From: Actinomycetota bacterium
GTDB lineage: Bacteria > Actinomycetota > Actinomycetes > Streptosporangiales > Streptosporangiaceae
Direction of reading: 5' to 3'
Assembly: GCA_027313705.1 (NCBI GenBank)
Contig: DAHVDE010000014.1
Location: 50,515 to 114,514, forward strand
Length of the DNA: 64,000 nucleotides
Made by a program: the position numbers and the translations under genes. The notes under the pieces are model-generated. The model saw only the letters and a program-made list of their open reading frames with translations, had not been told where the DNA came from and searched no databases. This document shows, in pieces, positions 1 through 9,145 of this stretch (positions within the stretch are counted from its first letter, which is position 1; every line of letters begins with the position of its first letter).

Positions 1-1911
1 GGCAAGCGGCGGGTTGCCTGCCGCGTGCGCCGCCAGTTCCCCGGCCATGGCGTCCACCGCGAGCAGCGGTGCCGACACTCCGGCGAGCGCCCCGGTGAGG
101 TCGGAATGGCAGAGCACCGCGGCGAGTCCGGCATCGGCCGCGAGTGCGCTCAGCCTGGCGGGCGGCGCGGCGGTGTCGAGCGGCACGTAGGCCGCTCCCG
201 CCTTGAGCGTCGCCAGCATCGCGACGGTCAGGTCGGCGGTGCGGTGCAGGCAGAGCCCGACGAAGGAGCCCTGGCCCGCGCCGTGCTCGCGCAGGGCGGC
301 GGCCAGCTTGTTGGCCCGCTCGTTGAGCTCGGCATAGCTGAGCCGCTGTTCGCCCGCGGCCAGCGCGAGGTGCCCTGGCGATCGCCTGGCCTGCTCTTCG
401 AACTCGGCCACGATGGTGGTCTCGCGCACCGGCCGCATCGGGCCGCTGCCGATCGCCAGCAGTTCCTCGCGTTCCGCGGCGGTCAGCAATTGCACGCCTT
501 CGATCGGCACGTCAGGCGCGGCCACCAGGTTCTTGAGCATCTCGTGGTAGTGCCCGGCGTGGCGCAGCATCGTCTGCTGGTCGAACAGGTCAGTGTTGAA
601 CTCGATCGCCAGTACCGCATCGCCCTCGCGCTCGGCGATGTTCCAGCTCATGTCGAGCCGCGAGGTGACGATGTTAGGTATCTGGTACTCCATCGTGACC
701 TCGGGCAGCGTCAGCGGCGCCCCGGCGTTCTGCAGCGCGAAAGTAATCTGGAATACCGGCGACCTGGACGCGTCACGCGGCGGGTTGACCGCGTCGACGA
801 GCTTGCCGAACGGCAGGTCGCTGTGCGCGATGGCGTCGAGTATCACCGGCTTGAGGCGGTTCACCAGCTCACGGAACGTCGGGTTGCCTGACAGGTCGGC
901 GCGGAGCACCATCATGCCGATGAAGAACCCGATCACCGGCTCGACCGATGAATAGCGCCGGTTCGCGTTGGGTGCGGCGATGACCAGGTCGTCACTGCCG
1001 GAGCAGCGCTGCAGCCAGGTGAAGTAGGCGGCGACCCAGACCGTGAACGGGGTGACGCCCTCTTCCCTGGCAAGCGCCCTGATGCCGCGCAGCGCCTCGC
1101 CGCCGATGGTGGTGCTGACCTGCGAGCCGTTGAAACTGACCGAGTCCGGCCTTGGCCGGTCGGCAGGGAATTCCAGCGTCTGCAGGCCGGCGAGCTGGTC
1201 GCGCCAGTAGCCGGCCAGCTCGTCCATGTTGCCTGACAGCCACTCCCGCTGCCAGGCGCAGTAGTCCGGGTACTGCACGTTGAGCTCGGGTAGCTGCGGC
1301 TCCGTGCCCTCCACCCGCGACCGGTACAGTTCGGCAAGCTCGCCGCTCAGCAGCCCGAGCGACCAGCCGTCGAACACGATGTGATGCACGTTGAACACGA
1401 ACAGGTAGTCATCGGGCGCGAGCCTGAGCAGGTAGGCACGCCAGAGCGGCAGCTTGGTCAGGTCGAGCGGTGCGACGATCTCGGCGTCGAGCATCTCCTG
1501 CGCGCGCCGCTCGCGCTCGGCGAGGGTGTCGCCAGGCACGTCGATCACCGGGATCTCGGCGGGCACGTGGTCGGCGATCACCTGGACGGGACCGTCTTCG
1601 CGCTCGGCGATCGCCGTCCGCATCGCCTCGTGCCTGGCCACCACCCCGGCAAGCGCGGCGCGCAGCGCGTCGATGTCGAGATTGCCGCGCACCCGGTGAA
1701 AGAGCGGCACGCTGTAGACCGGCCGGCCTGGCGCCAGCCGGTCAAGGAACCACAGGCTTTCCTGCGCGTGCGAAAGCGGCGCGGGCCCGGTGTCCCTGCG
1801 GGGCTGCGGGCCGCGGGTGGCCACGCCTTCGACCTGGGCGCGGAGCTGGGCGAGGAACTTGGCTCGCCGCTCCTCTGGCAGGTTGGCTAGCCGCTTCATC
1901 ATGTCGGTCAT
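1..1911 (-). CDS. NRPS, condensation plus partial adenylation domain (cut by window edge)
   Basis: This is the last gene seen of the AmCP operon and continues beyond base 1. From the ATG at 1911, which overlaps the upstream deacylase stop by 4 bp, about 637 residues are visible. They begin with a short charged N-terminal helix. A condensation domain follows, with the active-site motif HHIVFDG near residues 175-181. An adenylation domain starts near residue 490, with motif LKAGAAYVPLD visible before the cut. The specificity residues lie outside the window, so the activated amino acid cannot be predicted. Its position directly after the AmCP genes suggests that it condenses or loads the amino acid released from the carrier; that is inference. 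The opposite-strand reading frames here are GC-driven shadows. Confidence 0.92.
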   Translation of the reverse strand, partial: MTDMMKRLANLPEERRAKFLAQLRAQVEGVATRGPQPRRDTGPAPLSHAQESLWFLDRLAPGRPVYSVPLFHRVRGNLDIDALRAALAGVVARHEAMRTAIAEREDGPVQVIADHVPAEIPVIDVPGDTLAERERRAQEMLDAEIVAPLDLTKLPLWRAYLLRLAPDDYLFVFNVHHIVFDGWSLGLLSGELAELYRSRVEGTEPQLPELNVQYPDYCAWQREWLSGNMDELAGYWRDQLAGLQTLEFPADRPRPDSVSFNGSQVSTTIGGEALRGIRALAREEGVTPFTVWVAAYFTWLQRCSGSDDLVIAAPNANRRYSSVEPVIGFFIGMMVLRADLSGNPTFRELVNRLKPVILDAIAHSDLPFGKLVDAVNPPRDASRSPVFQITFALQNAGAPLTLPEVTMEYQIPNIVTSRLDMSWNIAEREGDAVLAIEFNTDLFDQQTMLRHAGHYHEMLKNLVAAPDVPIEGVQLLTAAEREELLAIGSGPMRPVRETTIVAEFEEQARRSPGHLALAAGEQRLSYAELNERANKLAAALREHGAGQGSFVGLCLHRTADLTVAMLATLKAGAAYVPLDTAAPPARLSALAADAGLAAVLCHSDLTGALAGVSAPLLAVDAMAGELAAHAAGNPPLA

Positions 1912-3044
1912 AGTTGGCTCCCTTCCAAGCCTTCAGTGCGGCTGGCCACGGCGGGCGTGGCCACGGTGTCGCTCAGCTCGCCGAGAGCGTGCGACAGGAC
2001 CGCAACGCCCCTGATGTAGTCGGCCAGCATGATGTGCTCGTCGTCGGCGTGGTCGAGCTTGCTGTCTCCAGGCCCGTAGGTCGCCATCGGCACGTCCCAG
2101 ACCTCGGCCAGCGTGTTCATGTCTGAGGTGGCGGTCTTGACCATGACGGAAGGCTGGCCGAGTTGCTTCCTGATGCCCGCGGTCAGCGCCCGCACCGCCG
2201 GGTTGCGCCGGTCGGCACGGCACGCGGCGACCGAGTTGACGATCGCCAGGTCCCCGGCGGTCAGTCTGGACCTGACCGAGCCGACGAAGCCGGCTACATC
2301 GAACCCTGGCGGCGTGCGCACGCTCACGGCGGCGACGGCGCGGCTGGTGTCCGCTGAGATCGAGTCGAGGGTGATGCCAGGCTTGTCGAACGCGGTGTGG
2401 TCGGCATCGCCGAGCACGTCGTTGAGCACCCGCCAGCAACTAGCCGCCAGCTCGGAGGCCTTGGGCGCCGGATTGCTCGGGTGGGTGGGCGCGCACTCGA
2501 CGCTATAGCGGAGGTCGAGCTTGCCTTTGTAGCCGAGCACCACGGTGAAGCAACCGCTCGGCTCGCCGATGATCACCGCGTCCGGCTTGGCGAAGGTGTT
2601 CCTGATCGCGACCGCGCCCCGCGAGCACGGCGTCTCCTCCTCGACCACGCCGGCCACGATGATCTTCCCGGTGAACTCGGTGGCGCTGGCCGCCGCGCAG
2701 ATCATGGCCGCGAGCGGTCCCTTGGCGTCGGCTGCGCCTCGCCCGTAAAGCCTGCCGCCCGCCGACCGAACCGGGACATGGCCCTGGATCGTGTCCAGGT
2801 GCCCGAGCAGCATGATCACCGGGCCAGGGCCGCGTTCGAGCATGCCGATCACGTTGCCCGCGCCGTCGACGTAAGACCAGAACCCGAGTCCGGCCATGGC
2901 CTCCGCGAGATAGGCGGCGAGGTCCATCTCACGGTAGGAAGGCGAAGGGATCTCCAGCATCTGGCGCAGCAGCCCGACGGCGTAGGCCTCCCTGACCCTG
3001 CCCTCGGCGTTGAATACCCGGCCAGCGGTGACCCGGCCGCTCAT
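1908..3044 (-). CDS. LysK/ArgE-type M20 metallopeptidase (AmCP deacylase)
   Basis: A 378-residue M20-family zinc hydrolase. Metal-ligand motifs are visible: GHLDT at 81-85 (His82, Asp84), GAADAKGP at 103-110 (Asp106), and the EEE catalytic triplet at 135-137. LysK in lysine biosynthesis cleaves the finished amino acid from the gamma-carboxyl of the LysW C-terminal glutamate. With LysW, LysX, LysY and LysZ directly upstream, this protein most likely releases the modified amino acid from the carrier in the cytosol. The ATG at 3044 overlaps the kinase stop (ATGA). That start was chosen over longer alternatives, which would run far into the kinase gene. ArgE or DapE activity is the alternative reading, but the neighbours favour LysK. 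Confidence 0.9.
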   Translation of the reverse strand: MSGRVTAGRVFNAEGRVREAYAVGLLRQMLEIPSPSYREMDLAAYLAEAMAGLGFWSYVDGAGNVIGMLERGPGPVIMLLGHLDTIQGHVPVRSAGGRLYGRGAADAKGPLAAMICAAASATEFTGKIIVAGVVEEETPCSRGAVAIRNTFAKPDAVIIGEPSGCFTVVLGYKGKLDLRYSVECAPTHPSNPAPKASELAASCWRVLNDVLGDADHTAFDKPGITLDSISADTSRAVAAVSVRTPPGFDVAGFVGSVRSRLTAGDLAIVNSVAACRADRRNPAVRALTAGIRKQLGQPSVMVKTATSDMNTLAEVWDVPMATYGPGDSKLDHADDEHIMLADYIRGVAVLSHALGELSDTVATPAVASRTEGLEGSQL

Positions 3045-3892
3045 CGCGCCCGCTCCGCGTACTCGCCGAGCACCACCGAGGTGGCCGCGCCTGCCAGCGC
3101 GCCGCGAACCGGCTTGTCCGCCCTGGCGTCGCCGATCAGCACCCGCGGCACCCCGGCGGCGAGAGCCGTGCGGGCCGCGATGAGCTTCACGCCCATGCCT
3201 CCTGCCCGCTGCGGCGGCGGCCCGGCGGGCGGCACCTCGCAGACCGCGAGCACTGAGCCAGGGTCGCCGGCGTCGGCGAGCACGCCAGGGGCGCTGGTGA
3301 GCAGCACGAGCACGGCGGCGCGCATCGCCACGGCCACCGCGGCAGCCACCTGGTCGGCGTCCGCATTGACCGGCTTCAGATCGCCAGCAAGCACCGGCGG
3401 GCAGATCACCGGCAGGAAGCCCGCGTCGAGCAGGCACCAAAGCAGCGCGGTCCGCACGTCCGTGATCCGGCCGCTGTGATCACCGCGCACGACGACCTGG
3501 CGGCCGTCGCGGATCGTTCGCTGCGCGGTACGCCGCGCGGCGCGCAGCAGCCCTCCGTCGATGCCGGTCAGCCCGACTGCGGCAGTGCCGGCCGCGAGCA
3601 GCGCGGTCACCAGCCTGGGCTGCACCGCGCCGGCCAGGGCGAGCGTCACCACCTCGAGCGTGCCCGCGTCGGTGACCCGCGCCGACAGGCCGTCAGGTGA
3701 GGTCATTCGCCGCATCGGCACGCCGAGCCTGGCACCTAGCCGGTCGATCTCGGTCGAGCCGCCGTGCACCACGATCACCGGGCGGCCATCGCCTGCCAGG
3801 GCGGCGACGTCGGCGCTGAACGCGCTCACGTCGCCGGCTGCCCGGCCGCCGTACTTGACCACCATCACCTCACGAGCCGTTACGTCACCCAT
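3041..3892 (-). CDS. LysZ-type amino acid kinase acting on AmCP-bound substrate
   Basis: A 283-residue amino-acid-kinase-fold protein of the ArgB/LysZ family. The N-terminal VKYGG motif (residues 9-13) and the VVHGG loop bind phosphate. PVNADADQVAAAVA near the middle is typical of N-acetylglutamate/LysW-aminoadipate kinases. It should phosphorylate the free side-chain carboxylate of the glutamate carried on LysW, giving the acyl phosphate reduced by the next enzyme. The start is the ATG at 3892, 8 bp after the LysY stop; upstream codons would extend across that stop. Arginine-pathway ArgB is the alternative, but the complete AmCP set around it makes a carrier-bound substrate more likely. Confidence 0.88.
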   Translation of the reverse strand: MGDVTAREVMVVKYGGRAAGDVSAFSADVAALAGDGRPVIVVHGGSTEIDRLGARLGVPMRRMTSPDGLSARVTDAGTLEVVTLALAGAVQPRLVTALLAAGTAAVGLTGIDGGLLRAARRTAQRTIRDGRQVVVRGDHSGRITDVRTALLWCLLDAGFLPVICPPVLAGDLKPVNADADQVAAAVAVAMRAAVLVLLTSAPGVLADAGDPGSVLAVCEVPPAGPPPQRAGGMGVKLIAARTALAAGVPRVLIGDARADKPVRGALAGAATSVVLGEYAERAR

Positions 3893-3900
3893 CGCGCACC

Positions 3901-4956
3901 TCAGTTCGGATGCAGGCCGGGAAATTCGAGCCCGAGCCGCTCCGGCCAGCCGAGCCTGATGTTGAGGCATTGCACCGCCGCTCCCGCCGCGCCCTTGACC
4001 AGGTTGTCGAGCGCGGCGATCACGACGATGCGGCGGCCTTGCGGTTCGACCGCGAACCCGACGTCGCAGAAATTGGAGCCGAGCAGGATCTTGGGTTCGG
4101 GGAACCTGTAGTTGCCGCGCCGCTTGGCGACGACCCTGACGAACGGCTCATCCTGGTAGGCCCGCCGGTAGGCCTGCCGCACGTTGGCCTCGCCCGCCCC
4201 GGCGGCGAGAGTGCCGTGACAGAGCAGCTGGACGCCGCGTACCGCCTCCACGCCGGTGGCCGACATCCGCACCGCAAGCCCGGTCTCCTGGGTGATCTCG
4301 GCCTGGTGCCGGTGCGAGGTCGGCGCGAACACGCGCATCGCGCCGCTTCGCTCGGCGTGCAGGTTAGCCTCGCCTGCCCCGGCGCCGGCGCCGCTCGATC
4401 CTGACCTCGCGTCGATCTCGACCGGTCCGTCGAGCAGGTGTGCCAGCGGCCCGAGCGCGAGTATCCCTGCCGTGGCCATGCAGCCAGGCACGCTGATCAG
4501 GTCGGCATCCTTCAGCTCTGCCCGGTGCCGCTCGGGCAGTCCGGGAACGAACGCGCCGATCAGGTCGGGCGCGGTGTGCGGCACGCCGTAGTACCCGGCG
4601 TAGACCGCTGGATCGCGCAGCCTGAAGTCGGCGGACAGGTCGACGATGTGCTTCGCCGTGCCGAGCATGGCGGGCAGCACGTCCATGGTCTGCCGGTGCG
4701 GCAGGGCAAGAAGCAGCACGTCGGCCTCGCCGAGCCGGTCAGGCGCGGTGAACGTCAGATCGCAAAGGCCGCGCAGATTCGGGTGCACGGTGTCGATCCG
4801 TCGGCCTGCCAGCCTGGTCGAGGTCGCCGCGACGACTTCGACCAGCGGATGGCCGATCAGCAGCCGCAGCAGTTCGCCCCCGACGTAGCCGGCGCCGCCC
4901 GCGATGGCGGCCCTGATGGCCGGGCAGGCCCCGGCGGTTGCGGTCAGTTCTGGCAT
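3901..4956 (-). CDS. LysY/ArgC-type acyl-phosphate reductase
   Basis: A 351-residue semialdehyde dehydrogenase of the ArgC/LysY family. The nucleotide-binding glycine motif GAGYVGG is at residues 21-27, and the catalytic cysteine is Cys159 in SVPGCMATAG. A His in HRHQAEI further on fits the usual general base region. It should reduce the LysW-glutamyl acyl phosphate to the semialdehyde, which becomes the acceptor for the transketolase encoded in the same operon. The ATG at 4956 overlaps the end of the lysX-like gene by 13 bp, indicating translational coupling. The C-terminus ends naturally at a TGA. Confidence 0.9.
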   Translation of the reverse strand: MPELTATAGACPAIRAAIAGGAGYVGGELLRLLIGHPLVEVVAATSTRLAGRRIDTVHPNLRGLCDLTFTAPDRLGEADVLLLALPHRQTMDVLPAMLGTAKHIVDLSADFRLRDPAVYAGYYGVPHTAPDLIGAFVPGLPERHRAELKDADLISVPGCMATAGILALGPLAHLLDGPVEIDARSGSSGAGAGAGEANLHAERSGAMRVFAPTSHRHQAEITQETGLAVRMSATGVEAVRGVQLLCHGTLAAGAGEANVRQAYRRAYQDEPFVRVVAKRRGNYRFPEPKILLGSNFCDVGFAVEPQGRRIVVIAALDNLVKGAAGAAVQCLNIRLGWPERLGLEFPGLHPN

Positions 4957-5825
4957 TGGCTCGCCCTGCCGATCAGCAGGTCCGCGATGCGGCCGGCCAC
5001 GTCGACCCGGTCGCCCATGGCGTGCTGGAACCCGGAGAACTCCACCCGGTGGTTGACCTCGAGCACCAGCAGGTTGCCCGACCGGTCTTCGACCAGGTCG
5101 ACGGCGGCGATGTCGGCGCCCACGGCGGCGGCGGCCTCGATCGCGAGCTTGGCCAGTTCTGGCGTCGGCGGGCACGGCTTGCTCGTCGCGCCGCGTGCCA
5201 CGTTGGTCTTCAGGTCAGCCGCGATCCGGTAGGTGGCCCCGATCAGGTCGCCGCCGACTACGATCGCGCGGATGTCACGGCCAGGCTTGACGATCAGCTC
5301 CTGCACGTACACCAGGTGCGATTGCGGACCTGGCAGGGCGGCCACGTACTCGAAAAGCTCGCTCGCAAGCTGCCGGTCGCGCAGTTCGGCGATCAGGCGG
5401 CCCCACGATCCGGTCAGTGGCTTGATCAGGGCCGGGTACCCGATCTGGTCGAGCGCGTCGAGGCCGGCCTGCGGTGTCAGCCCGAGCGCGGTGCGCGGTG
5501 CGGGCAGTCCAGCCGCGGCGAGCGCCAGCGAGGTACGCCACTTATCGCCGCACACCTCGATGCAGGCCGCGTCGTTCATGACCGTGACGCCAGCGGCCTG
5601 CAGCGACCGCGCCGCATAAGCCGCCCTGACCTGGCCGATCTCCCTGTTCATGACCAGCTGCCAGGGGAACGCCGCAGGCGGGGATCCTGGCGCGAAGCTC
5701 AGCTGCCTGGTGTCCAGGCAGGCGTAGCTGACCTTGCGACGGTCGAGCGCGTCAAGCAGCCTGCGCTCGTCGGCGCGGACCGCGCAGGCAAGTACCGCGA
5801 TCTGCGCAGTATCGCCCTGGTTCAC
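4944..5825 (-). CDS. LysX-type ATP-grasp ligase (loads amino acid onto LysW)
   Basis: A 293-residue RimK/LysX-family ATP-grasp ligase. The metal-binding and substrate motif EVNHRVEFSGF lies near residues 252-262, close to the EVNH-x-x-EF signature of LysX/ArgX enzymes. It is expected to form an isopeptide bond between the gamma-carboxyl of the LysW C-terminal Glu and the alpha-amino group of glutamate, protecting the amine through the following steps. The GTG at 5825 was chosen because it forms a GTGA overlap with the LysW stop, matching the operon style. Substrate choice, glutamate against alpha-aminoadipate, is inferred from the transketolase neighbours and is not proved by the motif. Confidence 0.92.
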   Translation of the reverse strand: MNQGDTAQIAVLACAVRADERRLLDALDRRKVSYACLDTRQLSFAPGSPPAAFPWQLVMNREIGQVRAAYAARSLQAAGVTVMNDAACIEVCGDKWRTSLALAAAGLPAPRTALGLTPQAGLDALDQIGYPALIKPLTGSWGRLIAELRDRQLASELFEYVAALPGPQSHLVYVQELIVKPGRDIRAIVVGGDLIGATYRIAADLKTNVARGATSKPCPPTPELAKLAIEAAAAVGADIAAVDLVEDRSGNLLVLEVNHRVEFSGFQHAMGDRVDVAGRIADLLIGRASQCQN

Positions 5826-5986
5826 TCGCCCCAGTCCTCCTCGACCTCTGGCGCGAGTGCCAGGGTGACCGGGTCGAGCGAGAGGATCTCGAGTTCGCTA
5901 CGGCAGTCAGCGCACTCGAGGATCTCGCTCAGGCGAGACTGGGACGGGATGGCTACTGCTACATCGCAGACGGGGCAGCTGATCAT
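5822..5986 (-). CDS. lysW: LysW-type amino-group carrier protein (AmCP)
   Basis: A 54-residue carrier protein translated by hand from the minus strand. It has two zinc-binding cysteine pairs (Cys4/Cys7 and Cys25/Cys28), an acidic body, and the diagnostic C-terminal EDWGE, whose last Glu54 side chain receives the substrate. Both ends overlap neighbours: its ATG overlaps the transketolase stop and its TGA overlaps the ligase GTG. LysW proteins serve lysine or arginine synthesis in Thermus and archaea. In actinomycetes a second LysW-type protein beside NRPS genes marks AmCP-mediated secondary metabolism, and that context applies here. The size and tail leave little room for another identity. Confidence 0.96.
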   Translation of the reverse strand: MISCPVCDVAVAIPSQSRLSEILECADCRSELEILSLDPVTLALAPEVEEDWGE

Positions 5987-6954
5987 GATCTACTCCAGGC
6001 GAGCGGTTGTGATTCCAGTACGGCGCGCACCCGGCCGGCGATGCCCTGGGCATCGACTCCGTGGCGCTGGAGAATCTCCTCTTGGCACCCGACGCCTGGT
6101 GCAAGCACGTCGGGCAGGCCGATCCGCAGGACGCGGCGCGGCACGGACTCGGCGAGTACCTCGGCGACCAGGCCGCCGAGGCCGCCTGTGGTCCTGTGCT
6201 CCTCCACCGTGACGACCAGGGCCGACCTCGCCGCGCAGTCGAGCAGGGTGGCCAGGTCGAACGGGCGCAGGGTGTGCACGTTCAGAACGCAGGCGCCGAT
6301 GCCTGCGCGGGCAAGCAGTTCCGCCGCGCTGAGCCCGGCAAGCACGGGAAGCGGACCGCAGCACGCGATCACCACGTCGTCGCCGTCGCGCAGTCGCTGT
6401 ACCTGGCCGATCACCGCCTGCCCTGAGCCGGCCGGCAGCGGCGCCGTCGCCTTCCTGCCCAGGCGTACATAGAGCGGGCCGTCGATCGCCGCGGCCTGCT
6501 CGACGACGCTGGCCGCGGCGCTGGCGTCGGCGGGAACCACGACGGTCATGGCGGGCAGTGCTCGCATCACGGCGAGATCTTCGAGCGCGAAGTGGGTGAA
6601 CCCGAGATGCCCGGCGGCCACGCCGCCGTGGGTCGCCATGATCCGCACCGGCAGCTCGTTGTAGGCGATGTTGATCTTGACGGATTCCAGCGCCCGGGTG
6701 CTCGCGAAGGTGGCCATCGTGTTGACGAACGGCACCAGCCCTGTCCTTGCCATCGCGGCGGCGGCGGCCATCGCGGTGTGCTCGGCGATGCCGAGGTCGA
6801 GGTACCGGCACGCGGCCGGGCCGAAGTCCGTTCCCGTGAACAGGCCGGTGTCGGTGTCCAGGCACACGACCCTGGGGTCGGCCGCCATCAGGGCGACCAG
6901 GCGGTCCCGGTAGGCGTGCCTGGTGGCGATGGCCTGGCTCGGCTCGCCGCTCAT
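5983..6954 (-). CDS. Transketolase C-terminal subunit (PYR and C domains)
   Basis: A 323-residue transketolase half carrying the pyrimidine-binding domain. The catalytic glutamate is Glu58 in LDLGIAEHTAM. The C-terminal transketolase domain runs to the stop. The thiamine diphosphate site forms only with the partner subunit encoded immediately upstream in transcription, with an ATGA overlap at 6951-6954. In the vazabitide-type pathway an equivalent split transketolase transfers a two-carbon ketol unit to the AmCP-bound glutamate semialdehyde, building a C7 backbone. The same role is inferred here because the downstream ATGA-coupled gene is LysW itself. A DXP-synthase-like enzyme is less likely given the split architecture. 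Confidence 0.92.
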   Translation of the reverse strand: MSGEPSQAIATRHAYRDRLVALMAADPRVVCLDTDTGLFTGTDFGPAACRYLDLGIAEHTAMAAAAAMARTGLVPFVNTMATFASTRALESVKINIAYNELPVRIMATHGGVAAGHLGFTHFALEDLAVMRALPAMTVVVPADASAAASVVEQAAAIDGPLYVRLGRKATAPLPAGSGQAVIGQVQRLRDGDDVVIACCGPLPVLAGLSAAELLARAGIGACVLNVHTLRPFDLATLLDCAARSALVVTVEEHRTTGGLGGLVAEVLAESVPRRVLRIGLPDVLAPGVGCQEEILQRHGVDAQGIAGRVRAVLESQPLAWSRS

Positions 6955-7805
6955 GATCGTCTCCTGATATGGGCGGCGAGGGCGGCGCGCGCCCGGCCGT
7001 GCTGGCGTTCGCTGAGCGTGGCGTAGTGGCTGGCGACCTGCCCGGCGATGAACCCGACGCCATGCCCCTTTTGGGTGTGCGCGATCAGCGCGCTCGGCTT
7101 GCCTGCCTGCCAGGGCACGCCGGTCAGGGCTCCAGCCAGGGCCGCCTGGTCGTGGCCGTCGCACTCGCGCACGCTCCAGCCGAACGCGCTCCAGCGGTCG
7201 GCAAGTGCTCCTGGCGCGCCCAGGTCGGCGATCTGGCCGCCTAGCTGCAGACCGTTCGCGTCCACGATCGCGGTGAGCGAGTCGGCACCCTGGGCGGCCG
7301 CGCACCCGGCCGCTTCCCAGCACGAGCCTTCCTGCAGTTCGCCGTCGCCGGTGAGCACGTAGACGCGCCCCGGCCGGCCGGTGATCCTGGCGGCAAGCGC
7401 GAACCCGAGGCCGAGCGCCAGGCCGTGACCGAGTGATCCGGTCGGCATCTCGACGCCGGGCACGGCCCGCACTGGGTGACCGGCAAGCCGGCTGCCTGCC
7501 GCGCCGAAACTGGCCAGTTCCGTCTCGGGGAGGAATCCGCGCTCGGCCAGCACCGCGTAAAGCGCGAGCGCCGCGTGCCCCTTGCTGAGCAGGAAGATGT
7601 CCCTGTCAGGGTCGTCGGCATCGCGCGGGCTGACCTTGAGCACCTGAAAATAGAGCACGGTCAAGATGTCCGCGACCGAAAGCGAACCGCCGAGGTGGCC
7701 GCCTTCTGCGCCGCCGCACATGTCGATGATCAGGCCGCGCAGCCGGTCGGCGACCTCGACCAGATCGCTGCGGCCCGGCTCCGTCTTCGTCAAGATCGCG
7801 CTCAT
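6951..7805 (-). CDS. Transketolase N-terminal subunit (PP domain)
   Basis: A 284-residue thiamine-diphosphate-binding subunit. GDGELQEG at 153-160, followed by Asn184 in [10 protein letters not shown], forms the metal and pyrophosphate-binding GDG...N motif. [11 protein letters not shown] (73-83) and [12 protein letters not shown] (123-134) are conserved transketolase segments. The ATG at 7805 overlaps the aminotransferase stop, and the gene is coupled to its partner half by another 4-bp overlap. Together the halves would donate a hydroxyacetyl group, probably from a sugar phosphate, to the AmCP-linked semialdehyde. Primary-metabolism transketolase is normally one polypeptide of over 600 residues, so this pair looks dedicated to the cluster. 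Confidence 0.92.
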   Translation of the reverse strand: MSAILTKTEPGRSDLVEVADRLRGLIIDMCGGAEGGHLGGSLSVADILTVLYFQVLKVSPRDADDPDRDIFLLSKGHAALALYAVLAERGFLPETELASFGAAGSRLAGHPVRAVPGVEMPTGSLGHGLALGLGFALAARITGRPGRVYVLTGDGELQEGSCWEAAGCAAAQGADSLTAIVDANGLQLGGQIADLGAPGALADRWSAFGWSVRECDGHDQAALAGALTGVPWQAGKPSALIAHTQKGHGVGFIAGQVASHYATLSERQHGRARAALAAHIRRRS

Positions 7806-9145
7806 TGCTTCGCCCGCGCCAGCATCGCGACGGTGTCCAGGTGCCGCCATACCTTCTCGAAGGCGGCCGCGTACTGCGCGAGCGTGTCGCGCGCGGCCGG
7901 ATTCAGGTGGCGTTTCTGCAAGGTAAGCGAGTCGGCGAGCACCGCACGCGCGACCGGGCAGTCTGGTCTTGGCTCAGGTGCCGCCGCGGCCCATGGGTAG
8001 CCGCCGCCGAAGCCGGTCCGTTCGGTGAAGACCTGCTGATCGGGTAGCGGCATGAGCTGGTACCTGGACATCGGCACGCCTTCTGCCCGCAGCAGCCTGC
8101 GTAGCGCATCGCGCATCGCCGCCGGGCTCACCCCGGTCAGGCCGGCTGCTGCCGGGTCGAACCGCAGCCGCAGGATGTGCCAGGCGTGCACGGTGTCCTG
8201 CCGTACAGCGGGCACCCGCACTCCCGGCAGGGCGCTCAGCCGGTCAAGGAAGGCGGTCACCGACTCGTGCCGCGCGCTGGCGTCGGCGTCGAACCGGTCA
8301 AGCTGCGACAGGGTGAAGGCGGCCTGCACGGCGCTGAACTTGGCGTTCCAGCCGAGCTGGTAGGAGATGTAGGCACGGTCCTTGCCCGGCTCGATCACCT
8401 CGCCGAACTGGCGGCCCATCCGGGCGTATTCGGCCAGTCTTGGATCGTCGGTGGTGATCAGCCCGCCCTCGCCGCAGGTCGGCAGGTTCTTGGTGACCTG
8501 GAGGCTGAACGCCGCCATGTCGCCGAGCGATCCCGCCTCGCGACCGCGGTAGCGGGCGCCTTGCGCCTGGGCGGCGTCTTCGACCACCGCCAGGCCGTGC
8601 CTGCTGGCGATCTTGGCGATGGCGGCCATGTCGGCGACCTGGCCGTGCAGGTGCACGGGCATGATCGCGGCCGTGCGGGGGGTGATCGCCGCCTCGATCG
8701 CCGCCGGGTCGATGGTGAAATAGACCGGGTCGATGTCGGCGAAAACCGGCACCGCCATCTGGTGCACCGGCGCCAGCCCGGTCGCGATGAAGGACAGCGC
8801 GGGTACGATCACCTCGTCACCAGGCCCGACCCCCAGTGCGGCCAGGCACAGGGCAAGCGCGATCGTGCCATTCGAGGTGGCGACGCAGTGGCCGGTGCCG
8901 CATCGCTGCGCCCAGCGGCGCTCAAGCTCGCTGACCGGCGTGTCGCCGTCGGAGTCAGATACCAGCGGCCCGTCGAGCGCGGCCAGCACGGCCGCCCGGT
9001 CATCGTCGGTGATGACCGGCCAGGTAGTGCCGAGCTTAGGGTCGGCTACGGCTCGCTGGCCGCCGAAAATGGCAAGCCGGCCAGGGTCGGCCGCCAGATC
9101 CTGGCGCGCCTGGCGCGGCCTGGCCTGATCTCCGGTCGTGGTCAA
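7802..9145 (-). CDS. DegT/DnrJ/EryC1-type PLP aminotransferase
   Basis: A 447-residue fold-type I aminotransferase. The PLP Schiff-base lysine is Lys219 in [14 protein letters not shown], and Asp190 in [10 protein letters not shown] contacts the pyridine nitrogen. The family usually aminates keto-sugars. In AmCP clusters with transketolase a member aminates the new ketone, giving a diamino-dihydroxy C7 acid, and this gene sits exactly in that context. The start is the ATG at 9145, which overlaps the upstream stop (9142). The N-terminal 25 residues are poorly conserved in appearance. An amino-sugar role cannot be excluded from sequence alone, but no sugar nucleotide genes occur in the operon. 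Confidence 0.9.
   Translation of the reverse strand: MTTTGDQARPRQARQDLAADPGRLAIFGGQRAVADPKLGTTWPVITDDDRAAVLAALDGPLVSDSDGDTPVSELERRWAQRCGTGHCVATSNGTIALALCLAALGVGPGDEVIVPALSFIATGLAPVHQMAVPVFADIDPVYFTIDPAAIEAAITPRTAAIMPVHLHGQVADMAAIAKIASRHGLAVVEDAAQAQGARYRGREAGSLGDMAAFSLQVTKNLPTCGEGGLITTDDPRLAEYARMGRQFGEVIEPGKDRAYISYQLGWNAKFSAVQAAFTLSQLDRFDADASARHESVTAFLDRLSALPGVRVPAVRQDTVHAWHILRLRFDPAAAGLTGVSPAAMRDALRRLLRAEGVPMSRYQLMPLPDQQVFTERTGFGGGYPWAAAAPEPRPDCPVARAVLADSLTLQKRHLNPAARDTLAQYAAAFEKVWRHLDTVAMLARAKQ

Noticed and set aside
25..1913. Long plus-strand open frames of up to 288 codons opposite the first NRPS
   Set aside because: They are antisense to a continuous condensation-adenylation reading frame with recognised motifs and show no family similarity; high GC keeps such frames open.
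1908..5986. Reading the lys/arg-like genes as primary arginine or lysine biosynthesis
   Set aside because: The operon is continuous with split transketolase, aminotransferase and NRPS genes and lacks ArgJ, ArgD, ArgF and ArgR, so a secondary-metabolic AmCP role fits better.
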